Shown here in pieces: positions 8,227 to 16,937 of a DNA stretch of 64,000 bases (the first letter of the stretch is position 1; every line of letters starts with the position of its first letter). The translations under genes were made by a program, and so were the position numbers. Origin of the DNA: Sulfurimonas sp. HSL-1656 (GTDB lineage Bacteria > Campylobacterota > Campylobacteria > Campylobacterales > Sulfurimonadaceae); NCBI RefSeq assembly GCF_039645585.1, contig NZ_CP147915.1:1612001-1676000 (forward strand), given 5' to 3'. The notes beneath the pieces are model-generated. The model was given only the letters and a program-made list of their open reading frames with translations. It ran no database searches and was not told the origin of the DNA.

Positions 8227-8766
8227 ATGCGTAAATTTTTCGGCTTTTTCATCCTCTGTGTTGCGGCGGCCGCCCTCTTCGGTGCGGCGGACAAGCACCC
8301 CCATGTCCTATTGAAAACGACCCAGGGGACGATCGAACTCGAGATCCGCGACGACCTCGCGCCCCTGGCGGCGGAGAACTTCCTGACCCATGTCAAAGAG
8401 GGCTACTACGACGGGATTATCTTTCACCGTATTATCAAGGGCTTTATGATCCAGGGCGGAGACCCGACCGGTACCGGCCGCGGCGGCGAATCCATCTGGC
8501 ACAGACCGTTCAAAAACGAATACGCCCCCAATGTCGTCTTCGACAAACCGGGTATCCTCGCCATGGCCAATGCCGGGCGCAATACCAACGGCAGCCAGTT
8601 CTTCATCACCACGGCGGCGGCCCCCTGGCTCAACGGCGGCTATACCATCTTCGGTTATGTCGTCAAAGGGATGGATGTCGTTTATAAACTGGAAGGGGTT
8701 CGGACAGGCAGACAGGACCGTCCGCTGGAGTCGCAGACAATCCTCAAGGCAAGCGTCGCTAAGTAG
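8227..8766 (+). CDS. Exported cyclophilin-type peptidyl-prolyl cis-trans isomerase
   Basis: A 179-residue cyclophilin with an N-terminal signal peptide (MRKFFGFFILCVAAAALFGA), so a periplasmic folding catalyst. Catalytic-site motifs are intact: FHRIIKGFMIQGGDPTGTG with the key arginine, GILAMANAGRNTNGSQFFIT, and WLNGGYTIFGYV (the position of Trp in cyclosporin-binding forms is Tyr or Phe here, as usual in bacteria). Start at 8227 follows AAGGAG with good spacing; an earlier in-frame ATG at 8194 lies at the -10 element and is rejected. Confidence 0.93.
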   Translation: MRKFFGFFILCVAAAALFGAADKHPHVLLKTTQGTIELEIRDDLAPLAAENFLTHVKEGYYDGIIFHRIIKGFMIQGGDPTGTGRGGESIWHRPFKNEYAPNVVFDKPGILAMANAGRNTNGSQFFITTAAAPWLNGGYTIFGYVVKGMDVVYKLEGVRTGRQDRPLESQTILKASVAK

Positions 8767-8772
8767 CGGCGC

Positions 8773-10359
8773 TTAGAGCATCATACCGCGGATCGTGTAG
8801 AAGATCGCAGCGGCAAGCACGGCGGCGGCGGGAACCGTGATCACCCACGCCGCGATAATCTTCTTGATCGCATCGCGCTTGACATACTTGATCTTCTGGG
8901 CACGCTTGAGCTGCTTTTTGTCGAGACGGATCTTCTCCTCTTCATCCTCGATCATCTGGTACAGCTGAACGATACGTTCATAATCTTCCTGGCTTTTGCC
9001 CTGTTTCGCTTCCAGGGTCTCTTTTTCGGCATTGAGCGCGTGCAGCAGCTTCTCATCCTCGGCCAGCTGGCGGCGTTCGACGCGGATCAGCTCCTCCTCC
9101 TTCGTATGGTAGAGGAACTCGCGCAGGAAACCGACACCGAAGACACCGCCGATGGCGATGTGCGTCGAGCTGACCGGCAGGCCGAGCTGCGAGGCGACGA
9201 TGACGGTAATGGCCGCCGCCATGGCGATGCTGTAGGCGCGGACCTGGTCAAGCTCGGTGATCTCGCTGCCGACGGTGCGGATCAGTTTCGGTCCGTAGAG
9301 CGCCAGCCCCAGTGCGATCCCGACGGCACCGACGAGCATGACCCACATCGGGATGCTCGCCTTGGTACTGATGACACTGTTCTGTACGGCATCGGCGATC
9401 CCCGCCAGCGGACCGACGGCGTTCGCAACGTCGTTGGCCCCGTGGGCGAAACTGAGCAGCGCCGCGGCGAAGATCAGGGGGATGGTAAAGAGTTTGTTGA
9501 CGTCATCCCGGTGGTTGCGCAGGGAAACAGCCGCCTTGGCAACCATCGGCTTGACCACGAGGTAGATGGCGGCGGCAGCGGCAAAACCGATCCCGAGTGC
9601 CGTCAGAAAGTCGACCTTGACGATGTGCTTGACCCCTTTAAGCATCAGGTAGGTGACAAAGGCCCAGCCCATGATCGCGACGTAGAGCGGGACCATCTTC
9701 TTCATCGCACTCAGTTTATCCTCTTTATAGATCATCGTTTTCTTGATCGTGAAGAGGAAGAGCGCGGCGATCACCCCGCCGAGCACCGGCGAGATCACCC
9801 AGCTGGCGGCGATGGTGCCCATCGTCCCCCAGGCGACGGCGCCGAAACCTGATGCGGCAATCCCCGCACCCATGACGCCCCCGACGATGGAGTGCGTCGT
9901 CGAGACCGGTGCACCCATCGTCGTCGCCAGGTTCAGCCAGAGTCCGCCGGCCAGCAGTGCCGCCGTCATCGCCCAGATGAACTGGGAAGCATCCACGAAG
10001 GCCGAAGGATCGATAATCCCCTTCTTGATCGTGCCCACGACATCGCCGCCGGCAATGAGGGCACCGCTCGCTTCAAAGATGGCCGCGATAATGATCGCAC
10101 CGCCCATCGTCAGCGCCCGCGAGCCTACCGCGGGACCGACATTGTTCGCCACGTCGTTCGCACCGATGTTCAGCGCCATATAGGCCCCGAACAGTGCGGC
10201 GATCGCCAGGAAAAGGCTGTTGGTAACGCCCGAATGCGTTACGGAACTGTAAAAGAGTACACCGACCATGAAAAAGAGGGCAAGCCCCAGTTTCGTGAAA
10301 TCGTTTTTCGAGCTTTTGACAGCCTTCTTCTCCATTTTTTTGACGGTTCTAATATCCAT
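8773..10359 (-). CDS. PiT-family inorganic phosphate transporter
   Basis: A 528-residue inner-membrane carrier with the duplicated PiT signature: GANDVANNVGPAVGS near residue 66 and GANDVANAVGPLAG near residue 305. About eleven hydrophobic segments are present. A charged cytoplasmic coiled-coil stretch (about 415-490, rich in Glu/Lys) is inserted before the final membrane segment, which gives the protein a longer C-terminal region than the E. coli Pit carriers. Proton- or sodium-coupled phosphate uptake is expected. GGGGAGAAACG precedes the ATG. It is last in the folP operon direction, 20 bases after folP, so may be co-transcribed. Confidence 0.93.
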   Translation of the reverse strand: MDIRTVKKMEKKAVKSSKNDFTKLGLALFFMVGVLFYSSVTHSGVTNSLFLAIAALFGAYMALNIGANDVANNVGPAVGSRALTMGGAIIIAAIFEASGALIAGGDVVGTIKKGIIDPSAFVDASQFIWAMTAALLAGGLWLNLATTMGAPVSTTHSIVGGVMGAGIAASGFGAVAWGTMGTIAASWVISPVLGGVIAALFLFTIKKTMIYKEDKLSAMKKMVPLYVAIMGWAFVTYLMLKGVKHIVKVDFLTALGIGFAAAAAIYLVVKPMVAKAAVSLRNHRDDVNKLFTIPLIFAAALLSFAHGANDVANAVGPLAGIADAVQNSVISTKASIPMWVMLVGAVGIALGLALYGPKLIRTVGSEITELDQVRAYSIAMAAAITVIVASQLGLPVSSTHIAIGGVFGVGFLREFLYHTKEEELIRVERRQLAEDEKLLHALNAEKETLEAKQGKSQEDYERIVQLYQMIEDEEEKIRLDKKQLKRAQKIKYVKRDAIKKIIAAWVITVPAAAVLAAAIFYTIRGMML

Positions 10360-10379
10360 CGTTTCTCCCCAATTGATAT

Positions 10380-11522
10380 TTATGCGTGGTAAAGTGCCTC
10401 GTAAATTTTCAGCGCCTGTGTATGCGCCTTGACGTCATGCGCCCGGATGATCTCGGCACCGTTACGCACGGCTTCGAGATGCAGGGCCAGCGTTCCCGGT
10501 AACCGCTCAGACGGTTCGGAGGGAACAATTTTAGCAATCATCGACTTACGGCTGGCCCCGACGAGCAGCGGGTACCCGAAGCGTCTGAAATGTTCCAGGT
10601 CGCGGATGAGTTTGAGGTTGTGCTCCAGGGTTTTTCCGAAGCCGATGCCGACGTCCAGAACGATCTGCTCGACCCCGAATGCTTTCGCCTTGGCGATGCG
10701 TGATTCGAAAAAGTCGGTCAGCTCCCCGAAAAGGTCATTGTACTCCGGCTGCGCCTGCATGGTCTGCGGGGTTCCCTGCATGTGCATGATGACGGCCGTG
10801 GCCCCGTATTCGCCGCAGAGCTTCGCCACGGCATCGTCGGCCAGGCCTGTAATGTCATTGACGATACTGAAACCGCGTTCGAGCGCATAGGAGATGACCC
10901 TCGGGGCATAGCTGTCGAGGCTGAACGCCGCACGCTCGTAGAGGCGGTGGGCATAGGCCGCGTCAATGACGGGCTTTACCCGTTCGAGCTCTTCATGTTC
11001 GGGCACCGCCGCCGACCCCGGCCGGGAAGAGACCCCGCCGAGATCGATGATCAGCGCCCCCTCCTCGATCATCGTTTCGATATGCGCCACCGCGGCGCTG
11101 TCTTTGAAGCGGCTCCCCGCGAAGAAGCTGTCCTCGTTGGTATTGACGACCCCCATGACCTTTACCGGTCCGGGCTTTTGCATACCGGCGAAACGCTTGA
11201 GCTCTGCGGCCAGCTCTTTGAGGCCGAAGGGCTGTGCCAGCTCCTTGCGGGAGAGTTCCTGCAGCTGCCTCGAAGTCGCCAGCAGCAGGGCATCGACCCG
11301 CGGTGTTTTTGCGACGATGGTGCCTTTGGGCACGGCCAGGTCCGCGCCGACGGAGAGGGCATCCTGCTTGAGGATATTCGCCGCGCCGACATGGAGGTCA
11401 CGGATGTAGAGGAAGTGGAGTGCCGCCTTGGCAGCAAGGATCTTCCGCCCGCCTGCATCGACGTCGAGGCGTTCCAGAAGCGCCGCGATGTCGCTCCGGG
11501 TTGAGAGCTGTTCAACCCGCAC
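10380..11522 (-). CDS. folP: Dihydropteroate synthase
   Basis: A 380-residue protein. The C-terminal 270 residues are the TIM-barrel synthase that joins p-aminobenzoate to the pterin in folate synthesis: VMGVVNTNEDSFF (121-133), DLGGVSSRPGS, SIVNDITGL, LDVGIGFGKT and VGASRKSMI. The usual NxTPDSFSDGG loop is changed to NTNEDSFFAGS, which I recall as typical of Campylobacterota. The N-terminal 110 residues are the extra domain seen in this lineage. GTG start overlaps the end of holB by 11 bases. It is the target of sulfonamides. Confidence 0.94.
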   Translation of the reverse strand: MRVEQLSTRSDIAALLERLDVDAGGRKILAAKAALHFLYIRDLHVGAANILKQDALSVGADLAVPKGTIVAKTPRVDALLLATSRQLQELSRKELAQPFGLKELAAELKRFAGMQKPGPVKVMGVVNTNEDSFFAGSRFKDSAAVAHIETMIEEGALIIDLGGVSSRPGSAAVPEHEELERVKPVIDAAYAHRLYERAAFSLDSYAPRVISYALERGFSIVNDITGLADDAVAKLCGEYGATAVIMHMQGTPQTMQAQPEYNDLFGELTDFFESRIAKAKAFGVEQIVLDVGIGFGKTLEHNLKLIRDLEHFRRFGYPLLVGASRKSMIAKIVPSEPSERLPGTLALHLEAVRNGAEIIRAHDVKAHTQALKIYEALYHA

Positions 11523-12135
11523 GCCGCTGCTCCGGTAAAAAGGACATCAAGACGCTCAGAAGAACGTTCTGCAGCCGGGCGTTCACTTCCAACAGCCGGA
11601 ACGCCCGGTCGAAGGCGTCGAGCTGCTCTTCGCTCAGCGGCAGTTTCTCGACGACGCTCGCCTGGTAGAAGAGCCGCTCGATCAGGGCCTTGGACTCGTG
11701 GCGGTCCATCCGTCCCACCGAGGTGACGAAACCGTACAGTGCCCCCAGGTCAAGCGCTCCGAGGGTCAGTTCGACCCCCTGCGGCGCTTCGCCGGAAAGC
11801 TCATTGAGGATCGGAAGGCGCGAACGGACCGTCGGCAGCAGGACCGACTTGCTCAAGGCGATGATGACGAGGGCGATATTGGTCGGAGGTTCTTCGAGGA
11901 GTTTGAGCAGGGCGTTCTGGGAGTAGACGTTGAACTGTTTCGCCGCCAGCACAACGTATTTCAGCGACGCCTCGCTGATATAGGCTTCGGCGATGACCGC
12001 CTTGGCGTCTTCGATGAGGAAGTCGTCGCGGACGAATCCGACGACGCGGCTCGGATGGACCGCCTGCCTGAAGGCTTCGAAACGCTCCTCGATCTCTTCG
12101 GCGAGGATGATGTGGCTGCGTTCGAAACTACTCAT
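11512..12135 (-). CDS. holB: DNA polymerase III subunit delta' (short form)
   Basis: A 207-residue clamp-loader protein, shorter than the E. coli 334-residue delta' but normal for Campylobacterota. It keeps the AAA+ sensor block, NALLKLLEEPPTNIALVII and LLPTVRSRLP (the SRC-like motif, here SRL), but has no P-loop. It helps load the beta sliding clamp. Start taken at MSSFERSHI, inside the 3' end of hobA (eight-base overlap), rather than an in-frame codon 30 bases earlier. Confidence 0.87.
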   Translation of the reverse strand: MSSFERSHIILAEEIEERFEAFRQAVHPSRVVGFVRDDFLIEDAKAVIAEAYISEASLKYVVLAAKQFNVYSQNALLKLLEEPPTNIALVIIALSKSVLLPTVRSRLPILNELSGEAPQGVELTLGALDLGALYGFVTSVGRMDRHESKALIERLFYQASVVEKLPLSEEQLDAFDRAFRLLEVNARLQNVLLSVLMSFLPEQRRAG

Positions 12136-12676
12136 CCGTATCGATTTCCCCGAAGAGCACGGCATTGAGCGAAAGATCGAAAAGCCGGTAGAGCTGGATC
12201 AGCTTGATATCCAGGTAGGGGTCGAAGGAGCGCAGTTTCATCGCATGCCCGAACTCCTCGTCAAGGAGCCACAGACAGCTGTTGTCCGCCCGCTTGGCGA
12301 TCTCGGAGCGCGGATCGCTCCCCTTGCCGACGTACCAGAAGAAGTAGTTGCTGTCGAAGGAGAGGTCGAGCATATCCGTCAGCATGTCCATCGCGTCCCC
12401 GCTCGTCATCTCGTCGAACTCCGGGTAGATACGGTCCAGGCTGATCAGCGGGACCATCGGCCGGTCGTTGGAGAGCTGGTTGATCGTCGTGGAGATGTAG
12501 TGCTGGAACCATTTGCGTTTGCGGTCGGTCACCAGGACGATCGTCTTGCCCGAAACGATCTGTGACACGGCCAGCATCGTGGATGCCGTCCATTCGAAAC
12601 GGTTCTCTTCGACCCAGTTGAACGACGTCCCTTCGGCGCGTATGGTCTCGAGCATCCATTTCATGAACGACTGCAT
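12128..12676 (-). CDS. hobA: DnaA-binding initiation regulator HobA
   Basis: A 182-residue protein matching HobA, the Campylobacterota-specific structural homologue of DiaA that tetramerises and organises DnaA at oriC. Recognisable features are the start MQSFMKWMLETIRAEGTSFNW, FEWTASTMLA and the end region RLFDLSLNAVLFGE. HobA is restricted to this phylum, so this gene is the single best taxonomic marker in the window. Its position between lysC and holB matches the order I recall from Helicobacter pylori. Confidence 0.93.
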   Translation of the reverse strand: MQSFMKWMLETIRAEGTSFNWVEENRFEWTASTMLAVSQIVSGKTIVLVTDRKRKWFQHYISTTINQLSNDRPMVPLISLDRIYPEFDEMTSGDAMDMLTDMLDLSFDSNYFFWYVGKGSDPRSEIAKRADNSCLWLLDEEFGHAMKLRSFDPYLDIKLIQLYRLFDLSLNAVLFGEIDTDE

Positions 12677-12682
12677 GGGGGG

Positions 12683-13894
12683 TTACTTCTCCAGTTCGTA
12701 AACGCTGTGAAGCGCGCGTACCGCCAGTTCGGCGTATTTTTCGTCGATGACCATGGAGACCTTGATCTCGGAGGTCGAGATCATCATGATGTTGATGTTT
12801 TCCTGTGCCATCGACTTGAACGCCTTCGCGGCAACGCCCGTGTGCGATTTCATGCCGACACCGACGATGGAGACCTTGCAGATCTTCTCGTCGTAGCTTG
12901 CTTCTTTGATCTCGCCCTTTTCGATAAAGGTTTCGACGACCTTTTTCGCGTCGCCCAGTTCGTTCATCGGGACCGTGAAGTCCATGTTGGTCGAATCGTC
13001 ATGCCCCAGGGTCTGGATGATCATGTCGATGTTGACGTTGCTCGCCGCCAGCTTGCCGAAAATATCGGAAGCGATGCCCGGACGGTCGACAACGCCTCCC
13101 AGTGAGATACGCGCCTGATTACGGTCGAGCGCCACACCGCTAACCAATGGTTTTTCCATAATGTTCTCTTCCTTTGTGATCAATGTCCCTTCGGCATCCG
13201 AAAAGCTCGAACGGGTGACGAGGTTGACGTTAAGTTTCTTGGCCAGTTCGACCGAACGGTTCTGCAGGACTTTCGCCCCGAGCGACGCGAGTTCAAGCAT
13301 CTCGTCATAGGAGATCTGCTCCAGCTTCTTCGCTTTGGGTTCGATGCGCGGATCCGTCGTATAGATCCCGTCAACGTCGGTGTAGATCTCGCAGAGGTCC
13401 GCTTCGAGCGCCCCGGCGATCGCCACGGCGGAGAGGTCGCTTCCGCCGCGTCCGAGGGTCGTGACACGGCCCAGCTCGTTGACACCCTGGAAACCGGCGA
13501 CGACCACCACTTTGCCCTCGCCGAGCGCACGGCGCATCGGCGTCGGGTCGATATGCTCGATCCGCGCTTTCGTATGGACCGTATCGGTCACGATTCCCGC
13601 GCGGCGGCCGCTCATGGACTCTGCCGGGAGGCCCATTTCATTGAGTGCGATGGAGAGCAGCGCCGCCGTCACCCGTTCGCCGGAGCTCAGCAGCATATCC
13701 ACCTCTTCGCGCTTGGGGTTGTCGCTGTAGTGTTCGGCGTAGGCGACCAGTTTGTTGGTCTCGCCGCTCATCGCCGAAACGACGACCACGACGTCGTTCC
13801 CCTCTTTGACTGTTTTGGCAACGCGGTCGGCAACGTTCTGGATGCGTTCCAGATCGCCGACGCTCGTACCACCGTATTTTTGAACAATCAGCAT
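12683..13894 (-). CDS. lysC: Aspartate kinase
   Basis: A 403-residue aspartokinase, first step of the lysine/threonine/methionine and diaminopimelate pathways. It has the N-terminal KYGGTSVGD (6-14) and the GRGGSD catalytic block near 150, and two C-terminal ACT domains from about residue 255 ([36 protein letters not shown]) that sense the end products. An internal ATG at 13159 with a strong Shine-Dalgarno site before it could express the ACT region alone as a beta subunit (see findings). It is translationally adjacent to rppH and hobA. Confidence 0.96.
   Translation of the reverse strand: MLIVQKYGGTSVGDLERIQNVADRVAKTVKEGNDVVVVVSAMSGETNKLVAYAEHYSDNPKREEVDMLLSSGERVTAALLSIALNEMGLPAESMSGRRAGIVTDTVHTKARIEHIDPTPMRRALGEGKVVVVAGFQGVNELGRVTTLGRGGSDLSAVAIAGALEADLCEIYTDVDGIYTTDPRIEPKAKKLEQISYDEMLELASLGAKVLQNRSVELAKKLNVNLVTRSSFSDAEGTLITKEENIMEKPLVSGVALDRNQARISLGGVVDRPGIASDIFGKLAASNVNIDMIIQTLGHDDSTNMDFTVPMNELGDAKKVVETFIEKGEIKEASYDEKICKVSIVGVGMKSHTGVAAKAFKSMAQENINIMMISTSEIKVSMVIDEKYAELAVRALHSVYELEK
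13159..13175 (-). promoter_or_regulatory. Internal ribosome binding site and start inside lysC
   Basis: On the minus strand AAAGGAAGAG (13175-13166) lies six bases before an in-frame ATG (13159). This would start a 158-residue product made only of the two ACT domains, like the beta subunits of the Bacillus and Corynebacterium alpha2beta2 aspartokinases. The site falls at the linker between the kinase and regulatory domains, where it would be expected. Confidence 0.5.
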
Positions 13895-13895
13895 C

Positions 13896-14366
13896 TTACA
13901 GATACCCCTTTGCTTGAAAATAGCCGATCACCTTCTCATAGATCGGTTTTTTGAAGTGTGCAACGTAGTCGTACAGTGCATCGATCTCGATGAACTTGTA
14001 ATCGATAAATTCCGGATGTTTCGTCTCCAGGTTGATCTTCGCCTTGGGTTTGAGACGGACCAGGAAATAGCGCTGCGTCTGCCCGAAATAGGGGCGCATG
14101 CGCTCCGCGACGTGCGCCGGAAAATCGTAGGCCAGCCACTCCGGGTATTCGGCGACGACTTCCACCTTTTTCGTTCCGATCTCCTCTTCGATCTCGCGCA
14201 GCAGCGCCTCTTCGGGAGACTCACCCTTGTCGATCCCACCCTGCGGGAACTGCCAGATGCCGCTGATATCACTGCGCTCGGCAATGAAGATCTGTTTGAC
14301 ATCGGGGTATTCCGGCGACACGATGATGGCCGCAACGTTCGGACGATAGGGTTTGACGGATTCCAT
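13896..14366 (-). CDS. rppH: RNA pyrophosphohydrolase (Nudix)
   Basis: A 156-residue Nudix hydrolase. The Nudix box GGIDKGESPEEALLREIEEEIG occupies about residues 42-63 and has all the Gx5Ex7REUxEExGU residues. RppH removes pyrophosphate from 5' ends of mRNAs to trigger decay; the Campylobacterota homologue is also annotated as an Ap4A hydrolase. The YFLVRLKP and HPEFIDYKFI segments fit RppH rather than other Nudix families. It is the first gene of the rppH-lysC-hobA-holB-folP run. Confidence 0.93.
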   Translation of the reverse strand: MESVKPYRPNVAAIIVSPEYPDVKQIFIAERSDISGIWQFPQGGIDKGESPEEALLREIEEEIGTKKVEVVAEYPEWLAYDFPAHVAERMRPYFGQTQRYFLVRLKPKAKINLETKHPEFIDYKFIEIDALYDYVAHFKKPIYEKVIGYFQAKGYL

Positions 14367-14398
14367 GAGCCTCTTTACTCGTTTTGGAGCACCTCTAA

Positions 14399-14462
14399 TA
14401 ACCCCAGCACAACCCGGGTAGGGTTATGAGAAGTGCCCGCTGTTTTCAATGCGCGTATTATA
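14399..14462 (-). promoter_or_regulatory. Promoter and structured leader of the rppH-lysC-hobA-holB-folP operon
   Basis: A minus-strand TATAAT lies at 14457-14462. The resulting leader of roughly 85 bases contains an inverted repeat TAACCC/GGGTTA (14399-14404 with 14421-14426) around a GC-rich loop. There is no lysine-riboswitch-sized structure. The hairpin could be a simple stability element; its role is unknown. Confidence 0.45.
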
Positions 14463-14538
14463 GGGCAAGCGCGGTTAAATCGTGCTTGTTTTTCGCACAT
14501 CTCAACGACGCCTAACGTCCGAACGATTACAATGCCGT

Positions 14539-15594
14539 ATGCTTTTATACGTCCATATCCCGTTTTGCGACAGCAAGTGCCACTACTGCAGCTTCAACTC
14601 CTATGTCGACAAGTTCGGACTACGGCGCGATTACATGGCGGCGCTCCTCCGGCAGCTGGAGGGTGAACTCGCACGCCTGAACCCGGCGCCGCAGAGCATC
14701 GAGACCCTCTTTTTCGGCGGCGGGACGCCTTCGACCGTCGCACCGGAACTGTATGCCCCGCTCTTTGAACGCCTGTATCCTTTTCTGAAACCCGGTGCGG
14801 AGATCACCAGCGAAGCCAACCCCAACAGTGCCACGCCCGAGTGGCTCGCGGGCATGAAAGCGCTGGGGGTGAACCGTATCAGTTTCGGCGTGCAGAGTTT
14901 CGATCCCGAAAAACTGAAACGCCTGGGGCGCGCCCATACCCCCGACCAGGCACTGGCGGCCGTCACCGCGGCACACAGCGCCGGGTACGAGCACCTCTCC
15001 ATCGACCTCATTTACGGCGTCGCCGGGGACACGAAAGCAGTGCTGGAGCACGACCTGGAACAGGCGTTCACTCTCCCCATCGACCACCTCAGCGCCTACG
15101 CCCTCACCATCGAGGAGGGGACCCCCTTCTCCGCGACGCCGGAGGTCGCCGACGAGAAACTGCCGCTGACCGCATGGCTCTTCGGGCAGATCAAAGCGCA
15201 CGGTTTTGAGCAGTACGAGATCTCGAATTTCGGCCGCTACCGCTCCCGCCACAACCTCGGCTACTGGGAGTACAAGCCCTACATCGGCCTGGGTGCCGGC
15301 GCCGTCGGCTGCATCGACTCCGTCCGCTACTACCCCCACCGCGACGTCGAAGCCTACATCGCCGACCCCCTTTTCCGTACGACCGAACCCCTCGATGCGG
15401 AAGCGGTCAAAACCGAACACCTCTTTCTCGGCCTGCGCTCCGTCGTAGGCGTCCCTGAAACGCTGCTCGAGCCGGAGGAGCTGCAGCGCGCCCGCTGGCT
15501 CGAAGAGGAGGGAAAACTGCGCTTCGAGGGCGGCCGTTTTTACAATACGGACTACCTGCTCAGTGACGAGATCGTCCTCTACCTTCAGGGCTGA
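14539..15594 (+). CDS. hemW: Radical SAM heme chaperone HemW
   Basis: A 351-residue radical SAM protein of the HemN-like HemW group. The cluster motif CDSKCHYCSF (Cys10, Cys14, Cys17) is CxxxCxxC, followed by FFGGGTPS and SFGVQSFDPEKLKRLGR. HemW binds and transfers heme to membrane targets and is usually not itself the coproporphyrinogen dehydrogenase; it lacks the N-terminal extension of HemN. A TACAAT hexamer at 14528-14533 ends five bases before this ATG, so the mRNA may be leaderless. An earlier ATG (14482) would lie upstream of that promoter. Confidence 0.9.
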   Translation: MLLYVHIPFCDSKCHYCSFNSYVDKFGLRRDYMAALLRQLEGELARLNPAPQSIETLFFGGGTPSTVAPELYAPLFERLYPFLKPGAEITSEANPNSATPEWLAGMKALGVNRISFGVQSFDPEKLKRLGRAHTPDQALAAVTAAHSAGYEHLSIDLIYGVAGDTKAVLEHDLEQAFTLPIDHLSAYALTIEEGTPFSATPEVADEKLPLTAWLFGQIKAHGFEQYEISNFGRYRSRHNLGYWEYKPYIGLGAGAVGCIDSVRYYPHRDVEAYIADPLFRTTEPLDAEAVKTEHLFLGLRSVVGVPETLLEPEELQRARWLEEEGKLRFEGGRFYNTDYLLSDEIVLYLQG

Positions 15595-15629
15595 ATGCGC
15601 CTGTTCGCCTCCCCTTAAACCTCCTATGC

Positions 15630-15635
15630 TATAAT
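15630..15635 (+). promoter_or_regulatory. -10 element for tatB-tatC-queA, with structured leader
   Basis: TATAAT at 15630-15635 within GCTATAATCC. The leader of about 65 bases contains a GC-rich stem (CCGCCG pairing with CGGCGG, about 15667-15686) between an early GGGGAG and the real tatB ATG, so a hairpin may sit close to the ribosome binding site. Confidence 0.5.
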
Positions 15636-15704
15636 CCCGGATCATAAATTTAACTAAGGGGAGAACCGCCGTGCAACCGCGGCGGCGCCCTGACGGGAAA
15701 CGCC

Positions 15705-16133
15705 ATGTTCGGAATGGGATTTTCGGAGATCCTTATCATCGCTATTATCGCCATCTTGTTCCTGGGACCGGACAAACTGCCCCAGACCATGGTCGATATC
15801 GCCCGTTTCTTCCGCAGTGCCAAGCGGACACTGGCTTCGGCCAAAGCTTCCATCGAGGAAGAGCTGCACGTTGATGACATCAAACGCGAAGTCAACAGCT
15901 ACAAGGACAACCTGCTCGAGGAGAAAGAGAAACTGAGCAAGGCCAGCGCCTTCACCGAACTGACCGACGAATTCGACGCCGTCATCGATATGGCGGACAC
16001 GACGACCGTGCAGACTCCCGCGCCCCAGAAGCCGAAAGCCGAAGCCGCCCCGGATGCCAAGAAGCCGGAAGTCGTCACCTTCAGCAAAAAGAAAAAAAGT
16101 GCCGACAACGGCAACGATACCGAGGAAGCCTAA
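15705..16133 (+). CDS. tatB: Sec-independent translocase protein TatB
   Basis: A 142-residue TatB: one N-terminal membrane helix (about residues 5-22, FSEILIIAIIAILFLGPDKLP, with the conserved GP hinge), an amphipathic helix, then a charged, partly coiled and Ala/Pro/Lys-rich cytoplasmic tail. TatB with TatC forms the receptor for twin-arginine signal peptides that export folded cofactor proteins. tatC follows after three bases; tatA is not in the window. Confidence 0.93.
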   Translation: MFGMGFSEILIIAIIAILFLGPDKLPQTMVDIARFFRSAKRTLASAKASIEEELHVDDIKREVNSYKDNLLEEKEKLSKASAFTELTDEFDAVIDMADTTTVQTPAPQKPKAEAAPDAKKPEVVTFSKKKKSADNGNDTEEA

Positions 16134-16136
16134 CCT

Positions 16137-16937
16137 ATGTTCGACGAACTGCGTCCCCACCTTGTAGAACTGCGTAAACGCCTGGGCATCTCCGTCCTGA
16201 CACTGATCGGCATGTTCTTCGTCATGTTCTATTTCCACGAGCCGATCCTCGAATGGATGATCCAGCCGCTTAACGATGCCCTGATCGAAGTCGGCAAAAA
16301 GTCCGTCAACGCCGCCAACGGCATGGTGACGACCAACCAGGTCGGCGGGGCCTTCTTCGTCGCCCTGAAGGTCGCCTTCTTCGCGGCACTCCTCGGCGCG
16401 CTACCGGTCATCCTGTGGCAGATCTGGCTCTTCATCGCGCCGGGACTCTACGAGAACGAAAAGAAGATGATCCTCCCCTTCGTTTTCGGCGGAACGACGA
16501 TGTTCGTCGTCGGCGTCGCCTTCGCCTACTATATCGTCACCCCCTTCGGGTTCGACTTCCTCATCACCTTCGGTAGCTTCAAGTTCACCCCGCTGATCAA
16601 CATCGAGGATTACGTCGGCTTCTTTACGAAGATCATGTTCGGCTTCGGCCTGGCGTTCGAACTCCCCGTCTTTGCCTACTTCCTCGCCCTGCTCGGACTC
16701 GTCGACGACCGCCAAATGACCGCGTTCTTCAAATACGCCATCGTTCTGATCTTTATCGTCGCCGCCCTGCTGACCCCTCCGGACGTCCTGACGCAGCTGC
16801 TGATGGCCGGTCCGCTCATCGTGCTCTACGGCTTCTCCATCCTCATCGTCAGAATGGTCAACCCGGCACCGAAAGAGGAAGAAGATGAGGAGGATGACGA
16901 AGACGAGGACGAGGCCGTTGCCCCTCAGAACATCTAG
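16137..16937 (+). CDS. tatC: Sec-independent translocase protein TatC
   Basis: A 266-residue six-helix inner-membrane protein, the core Tat receptor. The N-terminal LRPHLVELRKRL motif, the first periplasmic loop and the PPDVLTQLLMAGPLIVLYGFSI helices are typical. The C-terminal tail is a run of Glu/Asp (about residues 242-260). Its 3' end overlaps the start of queA in another frame, so the acidic tail is coded by the same bases as the first queA codons. Confidence 0.96.
   Translation: MFDELRPHLVELRKRLGISVLTLIGMFFVMFYFHEPILEWMIQPLNDALIEVGKKSVNAANGMVTTNQVGGAFFVALKVAFFAALLGALPVILWQIWLFIAPGLYENEKKMILPFVFGGTTMFVVGVAFAYYIVTPFGFDFLITFGSFKFTPLINIEDYVGFFTKIMFGFGLAFELPVFAYFLALLGLVDDRQMTAFFKYAIVLIFIVAALLTPPDVLTQLLMAGPLIVLYGFSILIVRMVNPAPKEEEDEEDDEDEDEAVAPQNI

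Noticed and set aside
14367-14480. Lysine riboswitch before the rppH-lysC operon.
   Set aside because: The leader is under 100 bases, has only one simple inverted repeat and lacks the multi-helix core; a lysine riboswitch needs about 170 bases.
15671-15704. GTG start at 15671 as the beginning of a small upstream gene before tatB.
   Set aside because: The frame runs into tatB in another phase and encodes an arginine-rich string; the segment is better explained as a GC-rich leader hairpin.
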